Part shown: positions 15,641 to 24,843 of the stretch, piece after piece
Numbering within the stretch: position 1 is the stretch's first letter
Layout: each line of letters starts with the position of its first letter
Origin: Glycomyces sp. L485
GTDB lineage: Bacteria > Actinomycetota > Actinomycetes > Mycobacteriales > Micromonosporaceae
Direction of reading: 5' to 3'
NCBI RefSeq assembly: GCF_022548875.1
Contig: NZ_JAKZEW010000035.1
Location: 725-48,939, forward strand
DNA: 48,215 nucleotides
Notes under the pieces: generated by a model
The model's database searches: none
What the model was told of the DNA's origin: nothing
What the model saw: the letters and a program-made list of their open reading frames with translations, nothing else
Made by a program: the position numbers and the translations under genes

Positions 15641-17391
15641 TGCCAGCGCCGCCACAGCGCGGCGTAGGAGCCGCCGCGCGCGAGCAGTTCGTCGTGGGAG
15701 CCGAGCTCGGTGATGCGTCCGCGCTCGACGACCGCCACCCGATCGGCGTCGTGAGCGGTGTTCAGCCGGTGTGCGATCCCGACCACGGTGCGACCGGCGA
15801 GGATCCGGCTGAGCCCTTGCTCGATGCCGCTGGCGGCGTTGGGACTGAGCATCGAGGTCGCCTCGTCCAGCACGATCACCTCCGGCTTGGCCAGGATCAC
15901 CCGCGCCAGCGCGACCTGCTGGATCTCCGCGGGTGTGAGCGCGTGGTCGCGTCCGCCCACTTTGGTCTCCAGTCCGTCCTCCAGCCGCCCGGGCAGATCA
16001 CCGGCGCCGACGGCCTCCAGCGCTTCGAGCAGGTGGCCGTCCTCCGCATCCGGCGCGCCGAGCCTCAGGTTCGAGGCGAGCGTGTCGTTGAACAGGTGGT
16101 ACTCCTGTGTCGCGAGGATGATGAACCGACGCAGCGTGTCCTCGTCGATCGTCCCGGCCTCGGCCCCGCCGAGGTGCACGGCCCCGCGATCGGGCCGGTG
16201 GATCCCCGCCATTAGACGCGCCAGTGTGGACTTGCCCGCGCCGGTCGGGCCCACCAGGGCCAACCGCTCGCCTCGCCGCAGTACCAGGTCGACGCCGTGT
16301 AGGACCGGCCGTTCGGGGTCGTAGCCGAAGCCGACGCCTTTGAGTTCGATGATCTCCTCCGCCTCGCGGTCCGGCAGCCCGCCGCCCTCGATCGCGTTCT
16401 CGGCCTGCACGCCGACCAGGCGCGCCAAGGAGACGCCGCCGATCTGGACCTGCTGCAGCGAAATGATCATCTCTACGGCCGGGGCGACCGCGAGCTGCAT
16501 GATGAGCACGACCGTGGTCGTCTCCGCCAGTGACAGCCGCCCGGTCGCCGTCAGGTACCCGCCGACGACCAGTACCGTCAAGCACGGCAGGAACGCCGAG
16601 AAGTCCAGGACTGGAAACAGCACCCGCTGCAGTCTCATCATCCGCATCCGTGCGGCGTACTTGCGGTCGATGGCCTGGTCGGTGAGGGCGACGCGCCGCC
16701 GTTGCCAGCCGAACGCCTCGACGGTCTTGATGCCGTCGATCGTCTCGGCCACGGTCGCGGTCAGGTCGGCGCCGGCCGCCTGGACGGCGTGGAACGCCTC
16801 GAATGCACGCTTGAAGTACCAGCGCAGCACCAGGAGCATCGGTGGCACCGCCACCAGGATCGTCAGCCCCAGCACCGGCGAGACGACGAACGCGCCCGCG
16901 ACGTAGACCAGCACCGAGACGAAGCCGGTGAAGAACTTCGGCGCGGCCGAGGTGATCGAGTGCTGGAGCTGGCCGACGTCCAAGTTGGTCCGTCCCAGCA
17001 GGTCACCGGTTCCGGCGGCCTCGATCTGCCCGGGAGGCAGCGCGAGGACCCGCTCGAGGAACTCCTCTCGCACGTCGGCACCGACCTGCTCGCTGAGCAC
17101 GGCCAGCTGCCGGTGGGCGGCCCAGGCCAGGCCTGCCTGGACGAGCACGGAAGCGAGGATCAGACCCAGCTGCCACGGCAGATCCGAACCGGGGTCGGGG
17201 CCGCCGGCGGCCCAGGAAGCGAAGCCTTCGGTCATGATGCCGACGACATAGGGCGCGCCCATCGCCGCGAGCGCCGCCATGATCGTCAGCGCCACGATGA
17301 GTGCGAACCGCCATCGGTGACGGCCGACGAGCTCGCGCAGGTAGGCACGGGTCTGCTTCGGAGCGGCGACGGGCAGCTTCTGGATGATCAT
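15634..17391 (-). CDS. ABC exporter half-transporter with canonical Walker A/B but degenerate signature
   Basis: A 585-aa membrane protein: six transmembrane helices (1-320), then a nucleotide-binding domain. Walker A GPTGAGKST (381-389), Walker B VIVLDE with catalytic Glu510, and an H-loop GIAHRLN are intact. The signature, normally LSGGQ, is LTPAEIQQ (485-492). Its start overlaps the end of the partner gene by 4 bp (ATGA type), and the partner has the opposite set of defects, so the two must form a heterodimer with one working ATP site. Exported substrate is unknown (drug, peptide or lipid are possible). Confidence 0.93.
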   Translation of the reverse strand: MIIQKLPVAAPKQTRAYLRELVGRHRWRFALIVALTIMAALAAMGAPYVVGIMTEGFASWAAGGPDPGSDLPWQLGLILASVLVQAGLAWAAHRQLAVLSEQVGADVREEFLERVLALPPGQIEAAGTGDLLGRTNLDVGQLQHSITSAAPKFFTGFVSVLVYVAGAFVVSPVLGLTILVAVPPMLLVLRWYFKRAFEAFHAVQAAGADLTATVAETIDGIKTVEAFGWQRRRVALTDQAIDRKYAARMRMMRLQRVLFPVLDFSAFLPCLTVLVVGGYLTATGRLSLAETTTVVLIMQLAVAPAVEMIISLQQVQIGGVSLARLVGVQAENAIEGGGLPDREAEEIIELKGVGFGYDPERPVLHGVDLVLRRGERLALVGPTGAGKSTLARLMAGIHRPDRGAVHLGGAEAGTIDEDTLRRFIILATQEYHLFNDTLASNLRLGAPDAEDGHLLEALEAVGAGDLPGRLEDGLETKVGGRDHALTPAEIQQVALARVILAKPEVIVLDEATSMLSPNAASGIEQGLSRILAGRTVVGIAHRLNTAHDADRVAVVERGRITELGSHDELLARGGSYAALWRRWHG

Positions 17392-19112
17392 CGGGTGACC
17401 GCCTCTCGGTACTCGGCCTGCCGCAGCAGCTCGGCGTGGGTGCCGGCCGCGACCCCGTCGGCGACGAACTGGACGCGGTCGCAGACGGCCAGCAGCTGGG
17501 GGGAGTTGGTGGCGATCACGGTGGTCCGACCGCGACGGTGGCGCACCAGGCGTTCGGCGATGCGCGCCTCGGTCTGGGCGTCGCAGGCGCTGGTCGGATC
17601 GTCGAGGAGGAGGATCTCGGGCGCGGCCAGCAGCGCGCGGGCGAGCAGCAGTCGCTGGCGTTCGCCTCCGGAGAAGTTGCGTCCGCGCTCGCCTACCAGT
17701 GTTTCGAGGTCATATCCGCTGTCGGGGACCTCGTCGCTTTCGACCAGGGAGAGGTCGACGCCGACGATGTCGACAGCAGAGGCGGTGTGGACGGCCCGCA
17801 TGATGTCCGCGTCGGTCTGCTCGCCGTCCACGTCGAGCTGCTCGCGCAGCGGCCCGCTGAACAGTTGAGCGTGGGTGTCCAGCAGGTGGATGCGCGAGCG
17901 CACGATCGCGGTGTCGAACTCGCTCAAGGGGATCCCGCCGATCGTCGCGGGCGTTGCGTCGCCGTGGCCGCCGAGCCGGTCGAGCAGGTCGTCGGCGCCC
18001 ATGCCGTCTTTGACGGCGACGCCGGTGACGAGCCCGGCCTCGGCGGTGACGCCGGTGCCCGGATCGTGAAGCGTCGCTTCGCTCGGCCAGCCCCGCATCC
18101 CGGATGCGACCGGTCCGTCCTCCTCGGGGATGCCGTGGACCCGGCGGGCGGCGACGATGGCGCCGGTGAGCGCGTCGACGCTCATGATCGCGAATCCGAG
18201 GGGGCGGGCGAGCGCGACGAGGTAGCCGAACAACGCCACGAACTGCCCGACGGAGATGACGCCGTCCAAGGTCATGCGCGCGCCGAGCCAGAGGATAACG
18301 AGCAGGAGCGCACCGGGCAGGGCCAGTCGCGTGAATTCGAGCCAGGCGGCCGCCGTCCCGACGCGCACCCCCGCCAGGCGGGTCTTCTGGGAGGCTGCGC
18401 GGTAGCGGCCGGTGAAGTGGGCCTCGCCGCCGATGCCGCGCAGTACCCGCAGCCCGGCGACGGCGTCGACGCCGATGCCGGTCTGCTCGCCGAAGCGTTG
18501 GCGGCGCACGCCGCCGCGCGACTCCAGGAGCAGGAACAGCGGGCGCAGGATCATGAACATGGCCGGCAGGCCCAGGCCGACGGCGAGGACGAACCACCAC
18601 GACTGGGTGGCCAGGATCGCCAGCGCCAGCGCGAATGCGAAGACCGAGGAGATCAGCCGGCCGGTCATCATGGACAGGAAGCTGAGCGAGGTGGCGTCGG
18701 AGGCCGAGACCGAGACGAGCTCGCCGGCGTCGGCGCGCTGCTTGAGCGGTGCCCCTACGGCGACGACCGCGTCGACCAGGCGCCGTTGGACGCGGAACTC
18801 GGTGTCCATGAAGGCGTACATCATGTAGATGAAGCTGATCACGCCGGTGAGCGTGGTGAGGCCGATGAGGACGGCCAAAGCGCCTGACCACCAGTACAGG
18901 GCGGCGCGGTCGTCGGCGACGAGGCCGTCGTCGACGGCGCGGCCCACGACGTAGGGGATGAACTGCTGGCAGCCGAGGAACACGCAGGTGACGATCGTGT
19001 TCACCAGGACGAGCTTCCGCTGGGCGCGCAGCAGCCAGCCGATGACGGCGAGGGCGGGCCTGGAGTGGCCCAGCGGCTTCCCGGGGTCGCGGGGTGGGGT
19101 GAATCGTGCCAT
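17388..19112 (-). CDS. ABC exporter half-transporter with lost Walker A and H-loop
   Basis: A 574-aa partner of the next gene. Six membrane helices occupy about 20-310. The nucleotide-binding domain retains a good signature FSGGERQR (480-487), but the Walker A region (about 363-376) reads VAVKDGMGADD with no Lys-Ser/Thr, the catalytic Glu after Walker B is Asp505, and the H-loop His is replaced (VIATNSPQ). It should not hydrolyse ATP itself but supply the signature to the partner's Walker A. Start: ATG 19112, with GGAG four bases upstream; a GTG at 19127 is possible. Confidence 0.9.
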   Translation of the reverse strand: MARFTPPRDPGKPLGHSRPALAVIGWLLRAQRKLVLVNTIVTCVFLGCQQFIPYVVGRAVDDGLVADDRAALYWWSGALAVLIGLTTLTGVISFIYMMYAFMDTEFRVQRRLVDAVVAVGAPLKQRADAGELVSVSASDATSLSFLSMMTGRLISSVFAFALALAILATQSWWFVLAVGLGLPAMFMILRPLFLLLESRGGVRRQRFGEQTGIGVDAVAGLRVLRGIGGEAHFTGRYRAASQKTRLAGVRVGTAAAWLEFTRLALPGALLLVILWLGARMTLDGVISVGQFVALFGYLVALARPLGFAIMSVDALTGAIVAARRVHGIPEEDGPVASGMRGWPSEATLHDPGTGVTAEAGLVTGVAVKDGMGADDLLDRLGGHGDATPATIGGIPLSEFDTAIVRSRIHLLDTHAQLFSGPLREQLDVDGEQTDADIMRAVHTASAVDIVGVDLSLVESDEVPDSGYDLETLVGERGRNFSGGERQRLLLARALLAAPEILLLDDPTSACDAQTEARIAERLVRHRRGRTTVIATNSPQLLAVCDRVQFVADGVAAGTHAELLRQAEYREAVTR

Positions 19113-19396
19113 GCGCTCCGCTCTCACAATCGCCGTCGAGGGCGAGCGAACGCTATCAAGACTCGGTGGCCGCTGGGAATCCGTTTTTCGGCACGTGGAC
19201 CGCTGGGCCCGTCCAGGCAGAGCTGCGCACTACGGACGCGTAAACCCCGGCCGATCCGCTCAGGCGAGTCTCGGGATGACTGCGATCGCGCCCTCCCTGT
19301 CGTCGACCACCTCAAGATGATCAAACCTCGAATTTCTAAGAAGGCTCCTGATCCAATGACCCGATCGGGAGCCGACTCCGATGAGATGTCGGAAAA

Positions 19397-19606
19397 ATGC
19401 AGGTGCGGCACGCCCGCGACTATGGGAAGCTCCAGCCCGTGGAGTACTCGCGAATAGACGGCGTCGACGGCATCCGGTACACGAAGCGCTTGCGGCTCGA
19501 ACCGGTCGGCCCCGTCAAAGCCCGCGACCTGTGGCTTGTGCAAAGCGACGACGGAGTCTGGCCCTGGTACGCCGGCGAGAAGCCGGGCTTGGAGCAGGCG
19601 CAGTAG
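19397..19606 (+). CDS. Small protein of unknown function
   Basis: A 69-aa ORF (begins MQVRHARDYGKL, ends GEKPGLEQAQ) with amino-acid use that looks like real protein: few Arg/Ser/Pro runs and aromatic residues in DLWLVQSDDGVWPWY. The upstream GATGTCGGAAAAATG gives only a weak ribosome site. I do not recognise the family. It precedes a GNAT pseudogene and could itself be a remnant of a longer gene. Confidence 0.4.
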   Translation: MQVRHARDYGKLQPVEYSRIDGVDGIRYTKRLRLEPVGPVKARDLWLVQSDDGVWPWYAGEKPGLEQAQ

Positions 19607-19618
19607 CGGGCGAAGCAT

Positions 19619-19970
19619 ATGGGCGAATCGTGGTGTCTCCACGGCGTGCACAAGTGGATCGCATACGACCGGGCGAACGGCGAGGCCGTGGGCCGAGGTG
19701 GACTGTCCCGCACACCAGTCGACAACGACTGGGTTCGCGTTCGAGGTCCTTGGGATGCAGGCCGTGGTCTCGTGCACCGCCAGGCACAACATTCGATCGC
19801 GCGCCGTCATGGAGCGCATCGGTATGCGGTACGCAGGCGAGATCCGGACGCACGGCAGGGTAGAGGGGATGGAAGGGGAACAGGAGGACGCGCCGTTCAC
19901 GGTGCATATCCTGCTGCGCCAGGACTGGGCCCGAGCGGTCGAGGCGGCGACGTGCGGTCTCGGCCTGTGA
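19619..19970 (+). pseudogene. GNAT acetyltransferase pseudogene (internal deletion and frameshift)
   Basis: The first frame gives HKWIAYDRANGEAVGRGGLSRTPVDNDW (split: HKWIAYDRANGEAVGR, then GGLSRTPVDNDW), typical of RimJ/RimL-type acetyltransferases. Near 19730 homology jumps to another frame, FAFEVLGMQAVVSCT followed by HNIRSRAVMERIGMRYAGEI, and ends at TGA 19970. The segment that should lie between them, including the acetyl-CoA pyrophosphate loop (R/Q-x2-G-x-G/A), is missing. The gene is thus a broken copy lacking its cofactor-binding motif. Confidence 0.8.
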
Positions 19971-19999
19971 CGCCCAAACCACACGTCTTCCGATGGTTG

Positions 20000-20401
20000 C
20001 TAGAGATTTTTACTGATGCCGCTGGTCAGGTCCGTGACCGTGATGTCGGAGAATTCGACGGTCATGGGCGGCGAGCAGTTCGGCTGGAATGAAGCGGTCG
20101 TCGTCAGCGAGAAGACCGCCTTGCCGTTCTGCACGGTGAAGACGCCTTCGGCGAAGACGCTCGTCTTGTTCGAGGCGTTCGGGTTCTTGCCTCCGTTGTT
20201 GACGCATTCGGCCGTCGCGGAGATCTGGACTTCCACCTCCGGCTCGTTGCCGAGCCCGGCGATCTTTCCCGAGACGGTCAAGGTGCCGTCCGACACGATG
20301 GCCGAGGCGCCGACGAAGTGCGGGTTCCCGGCCCACGCGGCGGATGGACCGGCGAACAGCAGCGCAGCCGCGGCGAATGCCACAATGATGAACCTTTGCA
20401 T
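20000..20401 (-). CDS. Small secreted protein
   Basis: A 133-aa protein with a clear Sec signal peptide (MQRFIIVAFAAAALLFAG, cut after AWA near residue 24). The mature part is beta-rich and begins GNPHFVGA. GTLTVSGKIAGLGN and two cysteines (in AECVNNGG and QPNCSPP) suggest a small immunoglobulin-like fold with one disulfide. Similar secreted proteins of unknown role occur in Streptomyces relatives. AAGGA lies 8 bp upstream of the ATG. Neighbours give no clue to function. Confidence 0.8.
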   Translation of the reverse strand: MQRFIIVAFAAAALLFAGPSAAWAGNPHFVGASAIVSDGTLTVSGKIAGLGNEPEVEVQISATAECVNNGGKNPNASNKTSVFAEGVFTVQNGKAVFSLTTTASFQPNCSPPMTVEFSDITVTDLTSGISKNL

Positions 20402-20737
20402 GATGTCGTCCTTTTAGGTTGTGATTGCGACGGCCGTGCGCGGTCGCCGGTCACCCGCGGAGACCGACGGACTCCAATGCAGAGAACAGCGGCCGCAGAC
20501 AGCTCTGGCATCAGAGGTCGCTGGACGAGGCGCAGGCGCCGTGCGGCCTGGTCGGTCTCGGTGCTCACGCGCCCGACCTGTTCGCGACTCCGATCAGCGG
20601 ACAGAATAACACTGTCGGTGATCTTTATCTCTCTGATAGTGACGATGGCGAGTCGACTTCCGCACGCGATTGCAGTGCCGGCGAAAGCGAGCCGAGCAGC
20701 ACTGGCATGCACCACAAGCGAGCCGAAGCCCCTTCGG
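20402..20737. other. Intergenic stretch
   Basis: This 336-bp stretch holds the upstream region of the secreted-protein gene. TATC-TCTCT-GATA at 20625-20637 and the pair CACTGTC/GATAGTG around it are weak palindromes that could bind a repressor. No gene or RNA is recognised. Confidence 0.4.
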
Positions 20738-21508
20738 TCAGGCGAGCTTCGGTACCGCCGCGGCCAAGAGCTCGCGGACCTTGCCGAGGTTGGCCTCGAA
20801 CACCTTGAACACGGCCTCCTGCGTGACCGCCTCGACGTCGGGGTCCTCGTCGAGCCCGGCATCGTAGTCGGTGACCAGTGCGATGCCCGCGAACGGGATG
20901 CCCGCCTCGGCCGCGAGAGGGGCCTCGGGGGACTGGGTCATGTTGACCACGTGCCACCCGGCGGCGCGGTGCCAGGCGGACTCGGCGCGGCTGGAGAACC
21001 GCGGGCCGTTGACCACCACGACTGTGCCGCCGTCGTGCGCCGTCACGCCCACCTCGGCCGCCGCGTCGAGCATGACGCGCCGCAGCCGCGGGTCGTACGG
21101 TTCGGCGAACGGCGCATGCACGGGCCCGTCCTCGAATTCATCGTAGAACGTGGACGCCCGCCCCCACGTGCGGTCGACGACCTGGTCGACCACGACGAAC
21201 TCGCCCGGCCTGATCTCCGGGCGCAGCGACCCGGCCGCGAACGGCGAGATCAACGCCCGCACACCGAGTTGCCGCATCGCATCCACATTCGCTCGGAAGT
21301 TGACCTTGTGCGGCGGGAAGCGGTGGTCGGCGCCGTGCCGCGGCAGAAACGCCACCCGCACCGAGCCGAAAGCGGCGATGGTCACCGGCGCCGACGGCGC
21401 GCCCCAACGGGTGTCGACCGCAACGGTCTGGGCACCATCGGCGAAGGCGTAGAAACCGGTGCCGCCGAAGACGCCGATGTCAGCGCGGGCCTGGGTCTGG
21501 TCGTTCAA
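20738..21508 (-). CDS. MTAP/PNP-family nucleoside phosphorylase
   Basis: A 256-aa trimeric-type phosphorylase that splits S-methyl-5'-thioadenosine or a purine nucleoside with phosphate. GGTGFY (15-20) is the phosphate-binding turn, PRHGADHRFPPHKVNFRAN (split across 56-74) holds the HxxxP-H-x-V-N-x-R-A-N motif, and VVNGPRFSSRAES and VVNMTQSPEAPLAAEAGI build the base and ribose sites. The NMTQSPE text is closer to MTA phosphorylases, but the exact substrate is open. The start is TTG at 21508 behind GAGGAG. It lies 10 bp downstream of the glycosyltransferase fusion gene, in one operon. Confidence 0.88.
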   Translation of the reverse strand: MNDQTQARADIGVFGGTGFYAFADGAQTVAVDTRWGAPSAPVTIAAFGSVRVAFLPRHGADHRFPPHKVNFRANVDAMRQLGVRALISPFAAGSLRPEIRPGEFVVVDQVVDRTWGRASTFYDEFEDGPVHAPFAEPYDPRLRRVMLDAAAEVGVTAHDGGTVVVVNGPRFSSRAESAWHRAAGWHVVNMTQSPEAPLAAEAGIPFAGIALVTDYDAGLDEDPDVEAVTQEAVFKVFEANLGKVRELLAAAVPKLA

Positions 21509-21518
21509 CGAACACTCC

Positions 21519-22817
21519 TCAACGATTGACTGCGGATTCGCGGGCGCGCGCCAGTTGCACCCGCATGTCCTTGACGGCCCTCAAGGTGCCCCCGACCGTG
21601 CCGGTCACCTTGCTCCTGCCGACCCTCGGCCGATACGGGACCGGGGTCTCGGCGATGCGCCACCCGTCGAGCCCGGCGCGCAGCACCATTTCGAGCGGCC
21701 AGCCCGAGCGCCGGTCGGCCAACCCCAGACCGAGCAGCGCCTCGCGGCGGGCGGCCCGCATCGGGCCGATGTCGGTGACCTCGGCGCCGCACAGGCGCCG
21801 CACCCGCCGCGCCAAATACCGGTTCGCGAGGCGGTTGTGCAACGTGATCGCCCCGGCCTCAGGGTCGCGCGCGCCGAGCGCCAGATCGGCCTCGCCCCCC
21901 AGCACCGGTTCGCAGACCCGGCTCAGATCACCCGGATCGAGCGAGGCGTCGCAGTCCATGAACGCCACGACCGGCGCGGTCGCGGCGGCGAGCCCCGCAT
22001 AGCAGGCCGCGCCGAAGCCGCGCCGCGACTCGGACACCACCTCGGCACCGAGCGAGGCCGCGACCTCGGCCGAGCCGTCGTCCGAACCGTTGTCGACCAC
22101 GATCGGCCGATAGCCCTCGGGCATCCGCTCCAGCACCCACGGAATCCCCTCACGCTCATTGAGCACCGGCAGCACCACGTCCACCCTCGCCGTACTGAGC
22201 AACTCCCCGACCCGCCGCGCGGTGCGCGTGCGCGGCGCGAGCCCGGCGACCGCCAGCGCGTCCTCGGCCTCGTCAAGGTCGCGCAGCACCGGCAGGTCGG
22301 CGACGGTCAACCCCAGGGCGTGCAGCTGCTTCCGCTGGATCAGACCGGTGTCGTTCCTGCTCATCGGCACGTTCCGGAACGCATCGGGATGCGGCCGGGC
22401 CATCGCCAGCGCCCACCAACCGCCGTCCTCTGCCAGCCCCAGCGCCGCCTCGTACCCGCCGTCGACCACGACGGCCAACGACTCGTCGAGCAGCTCGGGC
22501 GTCACCTGCGGCGTGTCCATACCGATCTGCAGACCGGGACCGCCCGAGTGCGCCCACGCCGCGGCCAGCCGCTCGTTGAACGTCCCGCTCACCTGCGCCA
22601 CCACCTCGAAACCCTCGGGGAGCCAAGGCCCCGGCTCGCCCTCGAGCGCCACGATGCGCCTGTCGGCACCGCAGGCGGCGACGGCTTCGAGCGTGTCCGC
22701 GAGCGACGCCTCCGCGACCGACGCGGCCTCCACATCGGTCAGTGGGGGAGAGAGCCTGGTCTTCACCCGGCCGGGCACCGGCGACTTGGCCAGGACGAGG
22801 AGATGGGTCCGCTGCAT
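21519..22817 (-). CDS. DUF2064-glycosyltransferase family 2 fusion protein
   Basis: A 432-aa two-domain protein. Residues 1-205 are DUF2064 (LVLAKSPVPGRVKTRLSPPL at 7-26), a nucleotidyl/glycosyltransferase-like fold also annotated as TIGR04282. Residues 210-432 are a GT2 domain (VVLPVLNEREGI, VVDNGSDDGS and the metal-binding DCD in VAFMDCDASLDPGDL). The two are more often separate genes. The fusion suggests that an activated sugar is made or checked and then transferred. It is divergent from the OmpR/kinase pair at 22931, followed by a membrane GT-C-like protein and an epimerase: a glycan or glycolipid cluster. Confidence 0.88.
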   Translation of the reverse strand: MQRTHLLVLAKSPVPGRVKTRLSPPLTDVEAASVAEASLADTLEAVAACGADRRIVALEGEPGPWLPEGFEVVAQVSGTFNERLAAAWAHSGGPGLQIGMDTPQVTPELLDESLAVVVDGGYEAALGLAEDGGWWALAMARPHPDAFRNVPMSRNDTGLIQRKQLHALGLTVADLPVLRDLDEAEDALAVAGLAPRTRTARRVGELLSTARVDVVLPVLNEREGIPWVLERMPEGYRPIVVDNGSDDGSAEVAASLGAEVVSESRRGFGAACYAGLAAATAPVVAFMDCDASLDPGDLSRVCEPVLGGEADLALGARDPEAGAITLHNRLANRYLARRVRRLCGAEVTDIGPMRAARREALLGLGLADRRSGWPLEMVLRAGLDGWRIAETPVPYRPRVGRSKVTGTVGGTLRAVKDMRVQLARARESAVNR

Positions 22818-22930
22818 GCGACCGATGGTACGTTTCGCTCCAGTACAGCGGGGCCGGCAGAACCTTACGGTCCGCGAAAGTCTCGGCCCAAAGGATGACG
22901 GGGGGACCGGCGATCGGTCATCGTAGGCAT

Positions 22931-23620
22931 ATGAGTTCTGACGCCGACCCGCGTGTCCTGGTCGTCGACGACGATCCCGCGCTGGCCGACGTCGTCGCCC
23001 GCTACCTGCGCCGCGAGGGCTTCGAGGTCGACTACGCCTCCGACGGCGCCACCGGTCTGCAACGCGCCCTGTCCACCCTCCCCGACCTGGTCGTCCTCGA
23101 CTTGATGATGCCGGGCATGGACGGCTTCGAGGTGTGCCGCCGCCTGCGCCGGTCCACCTCGATCCCCGTGGTCATGCTCACCGCCCTCGGCGAGGAGAAC
23201 GACCGCATCAGCGGCCTCGACCTCGGCGCCGACGACTACATCACCAAACCGTTCTCGCCGCGCGAACTCGCCGCCCGCGTCCGCGCCGTACTGCGCCGCG
23301 CCGGCGGCGCCACCGGTCCGGCCGAGCTCCTCACCGGCGGTGGCATCGAGATCGACACGTTCGCGCACGAGGTGCGCCGCAAAGGCGAGCCCGTCACCCT
23401 CACCAGCAAGGAATACGACCTGCTCGTGTGCTTCCTGACCAGCCCCGGCCGCGCCTGGAGGCGCGAAGAGCTCCTGGAGACGGTGTGGGGTTGGCGCATC
23501 GGCGACACCTCCACCGTCACCGTCCACGTCCGCCGCCTGCGAGAGAAGGTCGAAGACGACCCCTCCGCGCCCCGCCACCTCAAGACCGTGCGCGGCGTCG
23601 GCTACCGCTGGGAGGACTGA
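22931..23620 (+). CDS. OmpR-family response regulator
   Basis: A 229-aa regulator with a receiver domain (VVDDDP at 11-16, phospho-acceptor Asp57 in VLDLMMPG, TKPFSPRE lysine) and a winged-helix domain ending in the usual TVRGVGYRWED. The ATG at 22931 is chosen because the protein then begins just before the receiver; no strong ribosome site is visible. Its stop and the kinase start overlap (TGATG). It probably controls the divergent glycosyltransferase gene and its own operon. Confidence 0.93.
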   Translation: MSSDADPRVLVVDDDPALADVVARYLRREGFEVDYASDGATGLQRALSTLPDLVVLDLMMPGMDGFEVCRRLRRSTSIPVVMLTALGEENDRISGLDLGADDYITKPFSPRELAARVRAVLRRAGGATGPAELLTGGGIEIDTFAHEVRRKGEPVTLTSKEYDLLVCFLTSPGRAWRREELLETVWGWRIGDTSTVTVHVRRLREKVEDDPSAPRHLKTVRGVGYRWED

Positions 23621-24843
23621 TGCGACGCTACCTGGGTTCGGTCCTGTTCCTGGCCATCGCGATCCTCGGGGCCGGGGCGATCGCGGTCGCCTTCGAGTTC
23701 CCCGCCGGCGACATCATCGTCCTCATCTCCATCGCCGCGGTCGCCTCCGCGGTCGCCAGCCTCATCGGCGGCGTCGTGCTGCGGCTGCTGCGCAGCCGCC
23801 CCGCCCGCGTCCAGACGATCACCGTCGCGCTCTCCTCGGTCCTGGTCGCCGCGACCGGCGTCGTCACCGCCGCGCTCGCCATGTTCATCTCCCTGCACGA
23901 CCTGGTCGTGCTGTTCGTCGTCCTCATCGTCGCCTCGGGCGTCGCCCTCGGCGCGGCCTGGCAGCTCGGCGACGACATCGGAGCGGGCGCCAAGCAGGTC
24001 GGCGACTACGCCCGCACCATCGTCGGCCGCGACGGCAGCGTGAGCGCCGAGCGGGCCCCGTCCGTCACCGGACCCGGCGAGCTCGCCGCGCTCGGCGCCG
24101 AGCTCGCCGACGTCTCCAGGCGCCTGGAGGAGTCGCAGCGCCGCGAAAGAGCCCTGGAAGCTTCACGACGCGAACTCATCGCCTGGGTCTCCCACGACCT
24201 GCGTGCACCCCTGGCCACGATCCGCGCGATGACCGAGGCCCTCGACGACGACGTGGTCGACGACGACGCCACGGTCAAGCGCTACCACTCCCAGATCCGC
24301 ACCGACGCCGAACGCCTCACCGCCCTCGTCGACGACCTGTTCGAGCTCTCCCGCATCAACAGCGGTTCGCTCCGGCTCGGCACCGAGAAAGTGGACCTGT
24401 GCGACGCCGTCGCCGACGCCCTCGCCGGCGCCAGCGCCGCGGCCGAGATCAAGGGCGTCAACGTCCGCGAGCGCATCGGCGCCGCACCGCCGGTCGAGGT
24501 CTCGGCCCGCGAGTTCTGCCGGGCCTTGGACAACCTCGTCGACAACGCCATCCGGCACACCAGCCCCGGCGGCACCGTCGTCATCGAAGCGGCCGGAGAC
24601 GGCGACGCCGCCCTCGTCCACGTCACCGACGAATGCGGCGGCATACCCGAGACCGACCTGCCGCGCGTGTTCGACATCGCCTTCCGCGGCGACGAGGCCC
24701 GAGGGCGCGACGACCGCGGCGGCGGACTCGGCCTCGCCATCACCCGCGGCCTCATCGAAGCCCACGCCGGGACCGTCTCGGTCGCGAACTCGGGCCGCGG
24801 CTGCCGGTTCACCGTCCGCCTCCCTGCCGGGAGCAGCCGGTGA
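23620..24843 (+). CDS. Sensor histidine kinase
   Basis: A 407-aa membrane kinase, partner of the OmpR regulator. Four predicted membrane helices lie in 1-115 with almost no extracellular loop, then a HAMP-like stretch, HisKA with His192 (WVSHDLRAPLATIRAM), and an HATPase domain with N box (DNLVDNAIRHTS) and G boxes (DECGGIP, GGGLGLAI). DECGGIP has Cys where most kinases have DxGxGI-type residues, a small deviation. The GTGA overlap with the next gene (24840-24843) shows tight coupling, which suggests the kinase and the membrane protein function together. Confidence 0.93.
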   Translation: MRRYLGSVLFLAIAILGAGAIAVAFEFPAGDIIVLISIAAVASAVASLIGGVVLRLLRSRPARVQTITVALSSVLVAATGVVTAALAMFISLHDLVVLFVVLIVASGVALGAAWQLGDDIGAGAKQVGDYARTIVGRDGSVSAERAPSVTGPGELAALGAELADVSRRLEESQRRERALEASRRELIAWVSHDLRAPLATIRAMTEALDDDVVDDDATVKRYHSQIRTDAERLTALVDDLFELSRINSGSLRLGTEKVDLCDAVADALAGASAAAEIKGVNVRERIGAAPPVEVSAREFCRALDNLVDNAIRHTSPGGTVVIEAAGDGDAALVHVTDECGGIPETDLPRVFDIAFRGDEARGRDDRGGGLGLAITRGLIEAHAGTVSVANSGRGCRFTVRLPAGSSR

